Assembly: GCF_904846645.1 (NCBI RefSeq)
Contig: NZ_CAJHBO010000005.1
Coordinates: forward strand, 1 to 64,000
DNA: 64,000 bases
Direction of reading: 5' to 3'
From: Psychrobacter sp. Pi2-1
Lineage (GTDB): Bacteria > Pseudomonadota > Gammaproteobacteria > Pseudomonadales > Moraxellaceae
The notes under the pieces are model-generated. The model saw nothing but the letters and a program-made list of their open reading frames with translations. It ran no database searches and had not been told where the DNA came from. The stretch's first letter is position 1. The number at the start of each line of letters is the position of its first letter. The position numbers and the translations under genes were made by a program. Positions 9,060 to 18,007 of this stretch are shown here, piece after piece.

Positions 9060-9496
9060 AAAAAGGTGTTTCCTAGTTTTTGATGGACAATGAATCATTG
9101 TAGCGTATGTTTCGTGATACCGAGCTAGTATTAAGCGACAAGACTAAAGGCGATATATTTAATGTGCTGTATGCCACATGACCCGCTACAAAAGTAGGAC
9201 AGCGCTTGTATAAATTTGCTGTTATCCTAAATCCGCATTCTGATAGTGGTATTTATATTTTTAATAGAGAAATATCTACTATCTGCAAGCGACAATCATT
9301 GTTTGGGTCTTTATTTTAATTTTTTAGCTTCGAGCTATTTTCAACATTGTTCAAATCAATGTCGCAAGTGTCGTACTCATCAAAGCTTTGCTTAGCCGAT
9401 AAGCGCTCAGAGCGTTATAACTATAATAAAACGGTTAGCATAACAAAGTGTCTAGTTCGCTTACGACGTCCAACATACAACCAAGGAGTATCATCG
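9060..9496. other. Intergenic region upstream of icd and rluE
   Basis: Divergent 437-bp gap. An in-frame upstream extension of icd to 9347 exists but has no ribosome binding site and does not match the family N-terminus. No repeat or RNA gene was recognised; promoters of both genes must lie here. Confidence 0.4.
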
Positions 9497-10756
9497 ATGT
9501 CATATGATAAGGTTATCGTACCAAGAGACGGCGAAAAAGTGACCGTAAACGCAGATCTCACATTAAATATTCCCAATCATCCGATTATTCCGTTTGTAGA
9601 AGGTGATGGAATCGGTGTAGATATCACGCCTGTCATGATAAAAGTAGTCAATGCTGCAGTTGATAAAGCGTATCACGGCAAGAAGTCTATCATTTGGATG
9701 GAGACGTATCTTGGTGAAAAAGCAGCGAAAGTATATGACGGCGATTATTTGCCAAGCGAGACGCTAGAGATTCTAAAAGACTACGTCATTAGTATCAAGG
9801 GTCCATTGACTACGCCAGTGGGTGGTGGCTTTAGCTCATTAAACGTCGCAGTGCGCCAAAATCTCGACCTGTATGTCTGTCAACGCCCAGTACGCTGGTT
9901 TGAAGGCGTGCCAAGTCCAGTACAGCATCCAGAGCTGACGGATATGGTTATCTTCCGTGAAAATACAGAAGATATCTACACGGGTATCGAGTGGAAAGCG
10001 GGCAGTGATGATGCCAAAAAAGTTATCAATTTCTTAAGAGATGAGATGGGTGTGACCAGTATTCGATTCCCTGAAGACTGCGGCATCGGTATCAAGCCTG
10101 TTTCAAAAGAAGGCTCACAGCGCTTAGTACGCAAAGCGATTCAGCATGCCATCGATAATGATTTGCCAAATGTGACCCTAGTGCACAAAGGTAATATCAT
10201 GAAGTTCACTGAGGGCGCGTTTAAGGATTGGGGTTATGAGCTAGCGGCAGAGCGTTTTGGTGCAGAACCATTAGATGGTGGTCCATGGATGACTATGAAA
10301 AATCCAAAAACAGGTAATGATATTATTATTAAAGACGTCATCGCTGATGCGTTTTTGCAGCAGATTTTGATGCGTCCTGCAGATTATTCTGTAGTAGCAA
10401 CGCTTAATCTGAATGGTGACTATATCTCTGATGCATTGGCGGCTGAAGTAGGCGGTATTGGTATCGCGCCTGGTGCAAACAAAGGCGGCGCGATCGCTGT
10501 TTATGAAGCGACGCACGGTACTGCGCCCAAGTACGCTGGTCAGAATAAAGTAAATCCAGGCTCATTGATATTGTCTGCTGAGATGATGCTTCGTGATATG
10601 GGCTGGACGGAAGCAGCTGATCTTGTTATCAGTGGTATCCAAGGGGCGATTGCCAACAAAACAGTCACGTATGATTTTGAGCGTCTGATGCCGGATGCTA
10701 CCTTACTGAGTACTTCTGAGTTTGGTAAGGCGATTATTAAGCATATGGAAGCCTAA
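9497..10756 (+). CDS. icd: NADP-dependent isocitrate dehydrogenase, dimeric type
   Basis: TCA-cycle enzyme converting isocitrate to 2-oxoglutarate with NADP reduction. The start at 9497 has a clear AAGGAG ribosome binding site 9 nt upstream and gives a 419-aa protein beginning [15 protein letters not shown], the usual size of E. coli-type Icd. [13 protein letters not shown] is the substrate-serine region that IDH kinase AceK phosphorylates in enterics. [12 protein letters not shown] and [17 protein letters not shown] are the substrate- and NADP-binding blocks; the latter closely matches NADP-specific enzymes. It is convergent with the monomeric isocitrate dehydrogenase, with terminators between. 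Confidence 0.96.
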   Translation: MSYDKVIVPRDGEKVTVNADLTLNIPNHPIIPFVEGDGIGVDITPVMIKVVNAAVDKAYHGKKSIIWMETYLGEKAAKVYDGDYLPSETLEILKDYVISIKGPLTTPVGGGFSSLNVAVRQNLDLYVCQRPVRWFEGVPSPVQHPELTDMVIFRENTEDIYTGIEWKAGSDDAKKVINFLRDEMGVTSIRFPEDCGIGIKPVSKEGSQRLVRKAIQHAIDNDLPNVTLVHKGNIMKFTEGAFKDWGYELAAERFGAEPLDGGPWMTMKNPKTGNDIIIKDVIADAFLQQILMRPADYSVVATLNLNGDYISDALAAEVGGIGIAPGANKGGAIAVYEATHGTAPKYAGQNKVNPGSLILSAEMMLRDMGWTEAADLVISGIQGAIANKTVTYDFERLMPDATLLSTSEFGKAIIKHMEA

Positions 10757-10798
10757 AACTACTTAAACGCTAAGCATTCTATTGTATTACTATGTATC

Positions 10799-10830
10799 AA
10801 AAGCCACCTATATAAATAGGTGGCTTTTTT
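10799..10830 (+). terminator. Intrinsic terminator of icd
   Basis: AAAGCCACCTAT pairs perfectly with ATAGGTGGCTTT across a 4-nt loop and is followed by a T-run. Confidence 0.92.
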
Positions 10831-10863
10831 TATTTCACTTTTTATAAAACTTTTAGAAAACAC

Positions 10864-10905
10864 AAAAAAACACCTCAACGTTCGAAGACGGTTGAGGTGT
10901 TTTTT
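10864..10905 (-). terminator. Terminator of the monomeric isocitrate dehydrogenase gene
   Basis: CACCTCAAC (10871-10879) pairs with GTTGAGGTG (10891-10899), flanked by A-runs on the left and T-runs on the right. It can therefore terminate on either strand; its place suggests it serves the minus-strand gene. Confidence 0.88.
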
Positions 10906-10989
10906 ACTAAGACTTAAACTCGCATAATCGCTTCTGGGTATAAAAACCAAAAGCGATTAGGCTGAATGTCTAAGAGCAGTCGCTTAAAA

Positions 10990-13209
10990 TTATAGCGATG
11001 CCAATGTCTCGTTAAACAAAGCGCTTGGACGCATTGCTTTCTTAGCCAATTCTTCATCAGCATAGTAGTAGCCTTTGATATCTACTGGCTTGCCTTGAGC
11101 TTGGTTAAGTTCTTTAACGATGGCTTCTTCGTTCTCTTTTAGCTTTTGCGCGAATGGTGTAAATTGCGCTTTTAGCTCGCTATCTTTATCTTGTGCTGCA
11201 AGCTCTTCTGCCCAGTACATCGCTAGATAGAAATGGCTACCACGGTTGTCGAGCTCGCCAGTTTTGCGTGATGGCGACTTATCATTTAGTAGCAGTTTTT
11301 CTGTTGCTGTATCTAGCGTATCTGCCAAGATTTGAGCTTTAGCATTGTTGTCGTTGTTTGCTAGATGCTCCAACGATACCGTCAATGCCAAGAACTCACC
11401 AAGTGAATCCCAACGTAGATGGTTTTCTTCTGTGAGCTGCTCAACGTGCTTCGGTGCAGAACCACCAGCGCCAGTTTCAAACAAACCGCCGCCTTTCATT
11501 AATGGTACAACTGATAGCATCTTGGCACTGGTACCTAGCTCTAAAATAGGGAACAAGTCAGTTAGGTAATCGCGTAAGATGTTACCGGTCGCAGAGATAG
11601 TATCTAGACCACGAGCAACACGCTCTAGGGTATAACGCATCGCACGAACCTGAGACATAATCTCGATGTGTAAACCATTAGTATCATGATCTTTTAAATA
11701 GGTTCTGACTTTTTTGATCAGCTCGTTCTCATGTGGACGGTATGGGTCTAACCAGAAGATAACAGGCGTATCTGATTCACGAGCACGGCGCACGGCAAGT
11801 TTTACCCAGTCTTGGATAGGATCATCTTTGGTCTGACACATGCGCCAGATATCGCCCTTTTCAACGCGTTTTTCGAGCAATACTTCATCAGTATCAATAT
11901 CGACGATACGTGCAATACCTGCGTCGCTAGACTCAAAAGTCTTGTCGTGCGAGCCGTATTCTTCCGCTTTTTGAGCCATTAGGCCAACGTTAGGCACGGT
12001 GCCCATGGTTTTTGGATCAAAGTTACCATGCCATTTGCAGAAGTTGATCATTTCTTGGTAAATACGCGCAAAGGTAGACTCTGGCATGACGGCTTTACAG
12101 TCATACATTTTGCCATCAGCACCCCACATTTTACCACCTGAACGAATCATCGCTGGCATAGAAGCATCAACGATTACATCACTTGGAGAATGGAAGTTGG
12201 TGATACCTTTTGAAGAGTCAACCATGGCCAGACGTGGGCGATGCTCTTGACACGCATGTAAATCACGCTCAATTTCTTCACGCTGAGAGGCTGGCAAAGT
12301 GGCAATTTTGTCGTACAAGTCAGCCATACCGTTGTTGACGTTGATACCTAGCTCATCAAAGAATGCGCCATGTTTTTCAAAGGCTTCTTTATAGTAGATT
12401 CTAACCGCATGACCAAAGACGATAGGATGCGAGACCTTCATCATGGTTGCTTTTACGTGTAATGAGAACAAGATACCAGCTTCGCGGCAATCTTCCATTT
12501 CACGCTCATAAAACTCTAATAGTGCTTTTTTGCTCATGACCATCAGGTCGATGACTTCTTTATCAAGCAAAGCAATTTTAGGCTTTAATACTTTTTGAGT
12601 ACCGTCATCAAGTAACAACTCCATACGTACTGTACGAGCTTTATCTAATGTCATAGATTGCTCGCCATCGTAGAAGTCGCCGCCATGCATGTGTGATACG
12701 TGCGTGCTTGACCATTGCTTCCACTCACCCATAGAGTGTGGATGCTTGCGTGCATAGTTTTTGACGGCTTTAGGAGCGCGGCGATCTGAGTTACCTTCAC
12801 GCAGTACTGGGTTCACTGAACTGCCTAAGCTTTTGCCATAGCGCTTGCGTAGCTCTTTTTCTTCGTCAGTTTGTGGGTCTTCTGGGAAGTTAGGGATAGC
12901 ATAGCCTTTGCTCTGTAGCTCTTTGATAGCAGCTTTTAACTGCTGTACAGAAGCACTGATGTTTGGCAGTTTGATGATGTTGGTATTTGGGTCTTGAGTC
13001 AGACGACCTAGCTCAGCTAAGTTGTCCGGAACACGTTGCTCTTCGGTCAAGTATTCAGGGAATTCAGCCAATATACGCGCTGCAACAGAGATATCGCTGG
13101 TTTCAACTTCAACGCCTGCTGTTTTGGTGAATGCTTCGACAATAGGTAAGAACGACAGAGTCGCCAGCGCTGGGGCTTCGTCAGTTTTTGTATAAATAAT
13201 TTTTGACAT
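10990..13209 (-). CDS. icd2: NADP-dependent isocitrate dehydrogenase, monomeric type
   Basis: Monomeric 80-kDa-class isocitrate dehydrogenase (IDH-II), unrelated in sequence to the dimeric enzyme next door but catalysing the same reaction. The chosen ATG at 13209 has AAGGAAG upstream and gives 739 aa beginning [17 protein letters not shown], the typical N-terminus and length. Supporting blocks are [26 protein letters not shown] and [15 protein letters not shown], plus [20 protein letters not shown] near the C-terminus. It is convergent with icd. In cold-adapted marine bacteria the monomeric form is often cold-active or stress-induced; whether that holds here cannot be read from the sequence. 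Confidence 0.96.
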   Translation of the reverse strand: MSKIIYTKTDEAPALATLSFLPIVEAFTKTAGVEVETSDISVAARILAEFPEYLTEEQRVPDNLAELGRLTQDPNTNIIKLPNISASVQQLKAAIKELQSKGYAIPNFPEDPQTDEEKELRKRYGKSLGSSVNPVLREGNSDRRAPKAVKNYARKHPHSMGEWKQWSSTHVSHMHGGDFYDGEQSMTLDKARTVRMELLLDDGTQKVLKPKIALLDKEVIDLMVMSKKALLEFYEREMEDCREAGILFSLHVKATMMKVSHPIVFGHAVRIYYKEAFEKHGAFFDELGINVNNGMADLYDKIATLPASQREEIERDLHACQEHRPRLAMVDSSKGITNFHSPSDVIVDASMPAMIRSGGKMWGADGKMYDCKAVMPESTFARIYQEMINFCKWHGNFDPKTMGTVPNVGLMAQKAEEYGSHDKTFESSDAGIARIVDIDTDEVLLEKRVEKGDIWRMCQTKDDPIQDWVKLAVRRARESDTPVIFWLDPYRPHENELIKKVRTYLKDHDTNGLHIEIMSQVRAMRYTLERVARGLDTISATGNILRDYLTDLFPILELGTSAKMLSVVPLMKGGGLFETGAGGSAPKHVEQLTEENHLRWDSLGEFLALTVSLEHLANNDNNAKAQILADTLDTATEKLLLNDKSPSRKTGELDNRGSHFYLAMYWAEELAAQDKDSELKAQFTPFAQKLKENEEAIVKELNQAQGKPVDIKGYYYADEELAKKAMRPSALFNETLASL

Positions 13210-13454
13210 TTTAGTTAGATCTTCCTTTAGGCTGTAGTTAATAATAAAGCTCAAATATAGTGTTGAATATGCGTCAATGATACTATGCAATAATCCATGA
13301 TATGGTTAGAACAAGTACTTCATATGTAGCTTCTTAGAAATTTTTAAGACAGGTCAGACATTTTCTTTTAATAATATTCATGAAAAAAGCATTTAAAGGC
13401 AACACGTTAACGGTCGGTGCAAAACTGCCTAAAAGTGAATCACTGACGCTACAT

Positions 13455-13548
13455 TATAATCAATCCACTATAAATCCGATAGGATGTCAATCGTATACCA
13501 TGAACTAAGTATACTGTTTTAGCTCGTATCCTATGGTTTCGAATTATA
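13455..13548. repeat. Imperfect palindromic intergenic element
   Basis: The two ends read inward with the same ordered blocks: TATAAT, about 20 nt later ATAGGAT, then GTATAC; the right side shows ATTATA, ATCCTAT and GTATAC in mirror order. The left end TATAATCAATCCACTATAAA also resembles the left end of the 51.1-kb repeat (TATAGTCAATCCACTA). This may be a decayed relative of that family. The similarity is partial. Confidence 0.4.
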
Positions 13549-13650
13549 CTAAGCTAATAACAACCTTATTCTACCAGTCATCGGCTTCGATATCATCTTT
13601 TCCATACAACTACTGTTTTTTCATGACGTTTTATATTGATCTTACTGCCC

Positions 13651-13743
13651 ATGAGCGCATTCTTACAAACCACCCGCGTTATCGTTGGTGGTTTTCTATT
13701 GGGTGCGGATAAGTTTTTGCAAATTGTGACAGCAATGACGTAA
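13651..13743 (+). CDS. Candidate 30-aa hydrophobic small protein
   Basis: A short reading frame of 30 codons starts MSAFLQTTRVIVGGFLLG and ends in ...QIVTAMT. It has one hydrophobic stretch that could just span or lie on a membrane. No good ribosome binding site is visible, and a hairpin (AAACCACC 13667-13674 with GGTGGTTT 13687-13694, then TT) lies inside it, so the same bases could instead be a terminator. No similarity is recognised. It sits in the 607-bp gap upstream of the FemAB-like gene. Confidence 0.25.
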   Translation: MSAFLQTTRVIVGGFLLGADKFLQIVTAMT

Positions 13744-13816
13744 AAATTTGCTAGTCTAGGTCATCAATAGATTGGTTATCGATAAATATATCGCGATTAT
13801 AATAGTGACGGTGAAT

Positions 13817-15190
13817 ATGAGTTTAGAGTATGCGCTGATTAATGATACCAGCTGGCAGAGCCAAACAGAGTGGCAGACGCCAGATACCCCTTTTATGTCA
13901 TTCGCTTTTTGGCAAGCCTTGACTGACACCGGAGCAATTGGTGAGCAGGCAGGGTGGCTACCAATATTTATTTTGGTACATCGTGTCGCTGATGCTACTG
14001 ATAGTGAAGATAACACCGATACCTTAGTAGACAGTGCAGCAGAAAATGCATTGCAGCCTGTCGCCGTCATGCCAGTATTTATAAAGGGTCATCATCGCGG
14101 TGAGTTTGTATTTGATCATGCATGGGCTGAAGCTTATGCACGCTATGGTGTTGATTATTATCCGCGATTGGTCACTAGCGCACCGTATACACCGATTGCT
14201 GGTCAAAGGGTTTGGTTGGTAAAAGGTGAAGTATTAAATGAAGAGATCCTCAGAACAGCCATCGCAGGTATTGATGATATCGCTCAACAAGTGGGCGCCT
14301 CAAGCTGGCATGGACTATTTGTGACACCTGAGCTGGCCTCTATTGCCACTATATCTATGCCAACTGAAATTGATGTAGAGCTTGCCATAGCGGCTCAAGA
14401 AAGCGGCGTAGAGTCAGCTACTATTGAGCTACCGATACTTGAGCGTCAAGGTTGCCAGTTCTTATGGCAAAATAAAGACTTACTTAATGATAGTAAGCCG
14501 TTTGCAGATTTTGATGCGTTTTTGATGACCTTAAAGGCCAAAAAGCGCAAAACCATTCGGGCTGAGCGCCGTAAAGTTACTGAGCAAGGCATTAGTTGCC
14601 AGCGCAAGTGCGGTGACGCTATTAGCGATGCTGATTGGAAAGCTTTTTATCACTGTTATGTGATGACCTATGCAGTACGCGGACAGCAACCTTATTTGAC
14701 GATAGATTTTTTTATGGCATTGGCAGCGAGCATGCCTGAGCATATAATGCTTGCGCAAGCACTCGACGCCAGTGGTGAGATTATTGCGAGTAGTTTGTTC
14801 TTATATGACAGACCTGATAGCGACAATGTTGATGGTGATAAGGCTGATGGCGATAATAATGCTACCTTATATGGTCGTTATTGGGGCGCATTAGGTGAAT
14901 ATGACAGCTTGCATTTTGAGCTGTGCTATTACCAAGGTATCGAGTTTGCTATTGAGCAAGGGTTAATATCCTTTGATCCGGGTACGCAAGGCGAGCATAA
15001 GCTGGTACGTGGTTTTATCCCAACGACGACATATTCTATCCACCGTATCTATGATCCGCGTTTTGTACCGGCGATTGGCGATTTTTGTGCCAGAGATCGG
15101 CTACATATGGCGCAGTATCGTCAGCAGTCATTTGAAGCTTTGCCTTTTAATGCAGACAACATGCCTGCATTTGACGGCATTGACTCATAG
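13817..15190 (+). CDS. FemAB-like / GNAT-superfamily acyltransferase (PF04339 type)
   Basis: A 457-aa cytoplasmic protein of the FemAB-like (formerly DUF482) family, predicted acetyl- or aminoacyl-transferases with a duplicated GNAT fold; the substrate is not established. Family features include SFAFWQALTDTGAIG near the N-terminus, AVMPVFIKGHHRGEFVFDHAW, LKAKKRKTIRAERRKV around residues 240-255, and the C-terminal block FDPGTQGEHKLVRGFIPTT. The ATG at 13817 is preferred; an in-frame start at 13772 would add 15 hydrophobic residues atypical of the family. ubiC follows 100 bp downstream on the same strand. A low-complexity DNVDGDKADGDNN insert interrupts the second domain. Confidence 0.85.
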   Translation: MSLEYALINDTSWQSQTEWQTPDTPFMSFAFWQALTDTGAIGEQAGWLPIFILVHRVADATDSEDNTDTLVDSAAENALQPVAVMPVFIKGHHRGEFVFDHAWAEAYARYGVDYYPRLVTSAPYTPIAGQRVWLVKGEVLNEEILRTAIAGIDDIAQQVGASSWHGLFVTPELASIATISMPTEIDVELAIAAQESGVESATIELPILERQGCQFLWQNKDLLNDSKPFADFDAFLMTLKAKKRKTIRAERRKVTEQGISCQRKCGDAISDADWKAFYHCYVMTYAVRGQQPYLTIDFFMALAASMPEHIMLAQALDASGEIIASSLFLYDRPDSDNVDGDKADGDNNATLYGRYWGALGEYDSLHFELCYYQGIEFAIEQGLISFDPGTQGEHKLVRGFIPTTTYSIHRIYDPRFVPAIGDFCARDRLHMAQYRQQSFEALPFNADNMPAFDGIDS

Positions 15191-15289
15191 CATTGATTCA
15201 TCACGGTAATCATTTGTGACTAACTTTGCTTCTATTTGCAAGCACCTTTTAACTGTTAAATACTCTCTAAAAAATACTAGCCATAAACT

Positions 15290-15790
15290 ATGACCAGCAA
15301 TTCTTTTAGTTCTACCAATGATCTACCTCCTACTGAACTCATACCTTGGCTAAATGCTGAAGGCTCTCTCACTGCTATATTAGAAGAGAAGGCAGGGCAG
15401 CCGCTGCGTGTAAAACGCAGCTTCGAAGGATATCGTCCACTGACTTTAGAACAAAAAAAGCAGCTGGGTGTACGAGGCATGATGCTAAATCGCCCAATGC
15501 TGGCATGGATACGGGAAGTGCAGTTATATGGCAATGATGACATGCCATGGGTGCAAGCACAGAGTATCTTTCCTTTAAACAGTTTAAAAGGTCAGTCGCG
15601 TCGTCTTCAACATCTGAAAAACACACCTATTGGCTATGTGTTGTTTAAGCGTCGGCGTACCTTGCCAAATGAGCGTTTTATCAGTCATACGAATAACGGT
15701 TGGCAACGACAAACGCGTTATGACTGGTATGGTCGCACGCTTATGATTAGTGAAACGTTCTTACCTGCGTTTTTAACTAGCGACCTATAG
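15290..15790 (+). CDS. ubiC: Chorismate pyruvate-lyase UbiC
   Basis: Cytoplasmic enzyme that splits chorismate into 4-hydroxybenzoate and pyruvate, the first committed step of ubiquinone synthesis. At 166 aa it matches the UbiC size. Typical sequence includes PWLNAEGSLTAILEEKAG near the N-terminus, AWIREVQLYGNDDMPWVQAQS (residues about 64-84) with the conserved Arg-Glu and WV.A.S core, and the C-terminal IGYVLFKRRR. No ubiA follows. The stop codon overlaps the left end of repeat copy A. No strong ribosome binding site is visible. Confidence 0.85.
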   Translation: MTSNSFSSTNDLPPTELIPWLNAEGSLTAILEEKAGQPLRVKRSFEGYRPLTLEQKKQLGVRGMMLNRPMLAWIREVQLYGNDDMPWVQAQSIFPLNSLKGQSRRLQHLKNTPIGYVLFKRRRTLPNERFISHTNNGWQRQTRYDWYGRTLMISETFLPAFLTSDL

Positions 15791-15876
15791 AAATATTACT
15801 AGGTTAACCTCGCTTAAGGTATTTGATATACATCTACATTCGGCTGCCTTGTACTACTTTTAAATTGAATCGACTA
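15788..15876 (+). repeat. 3'-associated intergenic repeat, copy A
   Basis: About 90 bp sharing 'GTTAACCTCGCTT.A.GTAT', 'ATACATCTACA.TCGG.TGCCTTGTACTACTT' and the right end TTGAATCGACTA-TA with copy B at 45297-45399. The left end (TATAG) is shortened and overlaps the ubiC stop codon. It has no coding potential. Terminal TAGTC/GACTA and an adjacent TA fit a MITE of the IS630 type. The rest of the 15791-16341 gap holds no recognised gene. Confidence 0.75.
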
Positions 15877-16341
15877 TATCTACCCACGCTTAAAAATATT
15901 TTATGCCTAAAACAGCATAAAGGTGCAGGCAAGAGAAAAAATTCAGCGGGTAAATCCTTTATTTTATTGGCTATTTATCTGTGTTATATAGTCATTTAAT
16001 TCGCTCATCCTAAGGTGAGGTTTTTTTGCGCTCATAGCACAAATTTTCATGTTACACTTAATCTTTCGCGATGATATCGATGCAAATGTACATTGATTTT
16101 ATTGACGAATCAGTCAAGTTAATAACAGGTCAGTCGCCTGTATTTATTCTTATTTTAATCTTTGCTAATAGACTCCATTCACAATAATGGTCATACCATA
16201 AAACAGACTGCAGAAAAACAGCGTGCAGGGGTATTAATAGTACTTCAGCGACGTTGACGCAGTAGTTGTTTTATTGTGAGCAGGCTATAAGCTTCTTTTC
16301 AATGACGTTTTTTAATGACAGTCACTACTTAGGACATCACT

Positions 16342-17598
16342 ATGTTTAAAGATATTTCTATCAAAGATTTTGATCCAGTACTTGCTGAAGCGATGGCCGC
16401 AGAAAGCGTTCGTCAAGAAAACCACATCGAGCTTATCGCCTCTGAAAACTACTGCTCACAAGCAGTGATGGAAGCACAAGGTACTGACCTTACCAACAAA
16501 TACGCAGAAGGCTATCCTGGCAAGCGTTACTATGGTGGTTGTGAGCATGTGGACGTAGTTGAGCAATTGGCCATTGACCGCGCTAAAGAGTTGTTCGGTG
16601 CAGAGTATGTGAACGTTCAGCCGCATTCTGGTAGCCAAGCAAACTCAGCCGTATTTTTAGCATTGTTAGAGGCAAATGACACTGTACTAGGCATGAGCTT
16701 AGACGCTGGTGGTCACTTGACGCATGGCGCACACATCAACTTCTCAGGTTTGAACTACAATGCCGTACAGTACGGATTGGTAGACGGTACTGGCCTTATT
16801 GACTATGATCAAGTAGAGAGCTTGGCGCGTGAGCATAAGCCAAAAATGATTATTGCTGGTTTTTCAGCTTACTCGCAAGTAGTTGATTGGCAGCGTTTCC
16901 GTGACATCGCGGACGAAGTAGGCGCGTATCTATTGGTCGATATGGCACACGTTGCAGGCCTAGTTGCTGGTGGTGTTTATCCAAATCCAGTACCTTTCGC
17001 TGACGTGGTTACGACGACTACGCACAAAACTCTACGTGGCCCACGCTCAGGTATGATTTTGGCGCGTGATGAAGTATTGGCTAAAAAGCTAAACTCAGCT
17101 GTATTCCCAGGCAACCAAGGTGGCCCATTGATGCATGTTATCGCTGCAAAAGCGGTTTGCTTTAAAGAAGCGTTAGAAGATAACTTCAAAACGTATCAGC
17201 AGCAAGTAGTGAAAAATGCCCAAGCAATGGCAAAAGTGGTTCAAGAGCGCGGCTATGAAGTCATCTCTGGTGGTACTGAAAACCATCTAATGCTGATCAG
17301 CCTCGTTAAGCAAGAAATGACGGGTAAAGAAGCGGACAAATGGCTTGGTGAAGCACACATTACTGTCAACAAAAATGCTGTACCAAACGATCCAAAATCA
17401 CCATTCGTGACTTCTGGTATCCGTATCGGTACGCCAGCGATTACTACTCGCGGTTTCAACGAAGCACAAGCGGGTGAGTTGGCAGGTTGGATCTGTGACG
17501 TACTAGACAGTCGCGGTGATGAAGCGGTTGCTACTGAAGTACGCGCTAAAGTAGAAGCGATTTGTGCAGAATTACTAGTCTATGCTAAAAATCAGTAA
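16342..17598 (+). CDS. glyA: Serine hydroxymethyltransferase GlyA
   Basis: PLP enzyme that interconverts serine and glycine while charging tetrahydrofolate with a one-carbon unit. At 418 aa it has the usual bacterial length. The PLP-binding lysine lies in [12 protein letters not shown] (K229, the same number as in E. coli). Other family blocks are [15 protein letters not shown] near residue 30, [14 protein letters not shown] and [19 protein letters not shown] lies 7 nt upstream of the ATG. A strong terminator follows, so it is monocistronic. No glycine or THF riboswitch was recognised in its 550-bp upstream gap. Confidence 0.97.
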   Translation: MFKDISIKDFDPVLAEAMAAESVRQENHIELIASENYCSQAVMEAQGTDLTNKYAEGYPGKRYYGGCEHVDVVEQLAIDRAKELFGAEYVNVQPHSGSQANSAVFLALLEANDTVLGMSLDAGGHLTHGAHINFSGLNYNAVQYGLVDGTGLIDYDQVESLAREHKPKMIIAGFSAYSQVVDWQRFRDIADEVGAYLLVDMAHVAGLVAGGVYPNPVPFADVVTTTTHKTLRGPRSGMILARDEVLAKKLNSAVFPGNQGGPLMHVIAAKAVCFKEALEDNFKTYQQQVVKNAQAMAKVVQERGYEVISGGTENHLMLISLVKQEMTGKEADKWLGEAHITVNKNAVPNDPKSPFVTSGIRIGTPAITTRGFNEAQAGELAGWICDVLDSRGDEAVATEVRAKVEAICAELLVYAKNQ

Positions 17599-17614
17599 AC
17601 TTTAGAAAGGTAAT

Positions 17615-17652
17615 AAAAAAAACCGCTAAGCTTTTGCTTAGCGGTTTTTTTG
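17615..17652 (+). terminator. Intrinsic terminator of glyA
   Basis: AACCGCTAAGC (17621-17631) pairs perfectly with GCTTAGCGGTT (17636-17646) across a 4-nt loop and runs into a T-tract. Confidence 0.93.
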
Positions 17653-17910
17653 TTATTGCTCTCTATGAATATTATGTCATGTAATGCAAACCTATGTTGA
17701 TATTGCCATTGAGCTCTTTTAATTATATTTAAGTCCGTTATTTAACCTGAAAATTACTACCGACATTTTTCGATAAGTGTAGTGAGCTTGATTGAGTTCC
17801 GCTATTAGTTTTAAAGAGCTAAGTTGATGTTTAATTAAGAAAAATATGTAAATCTCTTTGTTTATACAAAACTATTAGTATATAGTCAGTATTGAACATT
17901 TAGTAATAAT

Positions 17911-17951
17911 ACTAATACAAATTATAATAAATAGTTACACTTTGTATTAGT
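17911..17951. promoter_or_regulatory. Inverted repeat flanking a likely -10 box upstream of the AGCS symporter
   Basis: ACTAATACAAA (17911-17921) and its exact reverse complement TTTGTATTAGT (17941-17951) bracket 19 nt that contain TATAAT at 17923-17928. The right arm ends 56 bp before the symporter start codon. Symmetric arms around a -10 hexamer are what an operator for a dimeric regulator looks like; the alternative is an mRNA hairpin. The rest of the glyA-symporter gap shows only the glyA terminator. Confidence 0.6.
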
Positions 17952-18007
17952 ATCGCTGTAATTGATTGAATAATTATATAAATGTTATTTTCAATAGAGG
18001 GATTTAC

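Noticed and set aside
15791..16341. Possible riboswitch upstream of glyA
   Set aside because: Neither a glycine aptamer pair nor a THF-type core could be recognised in the leader.
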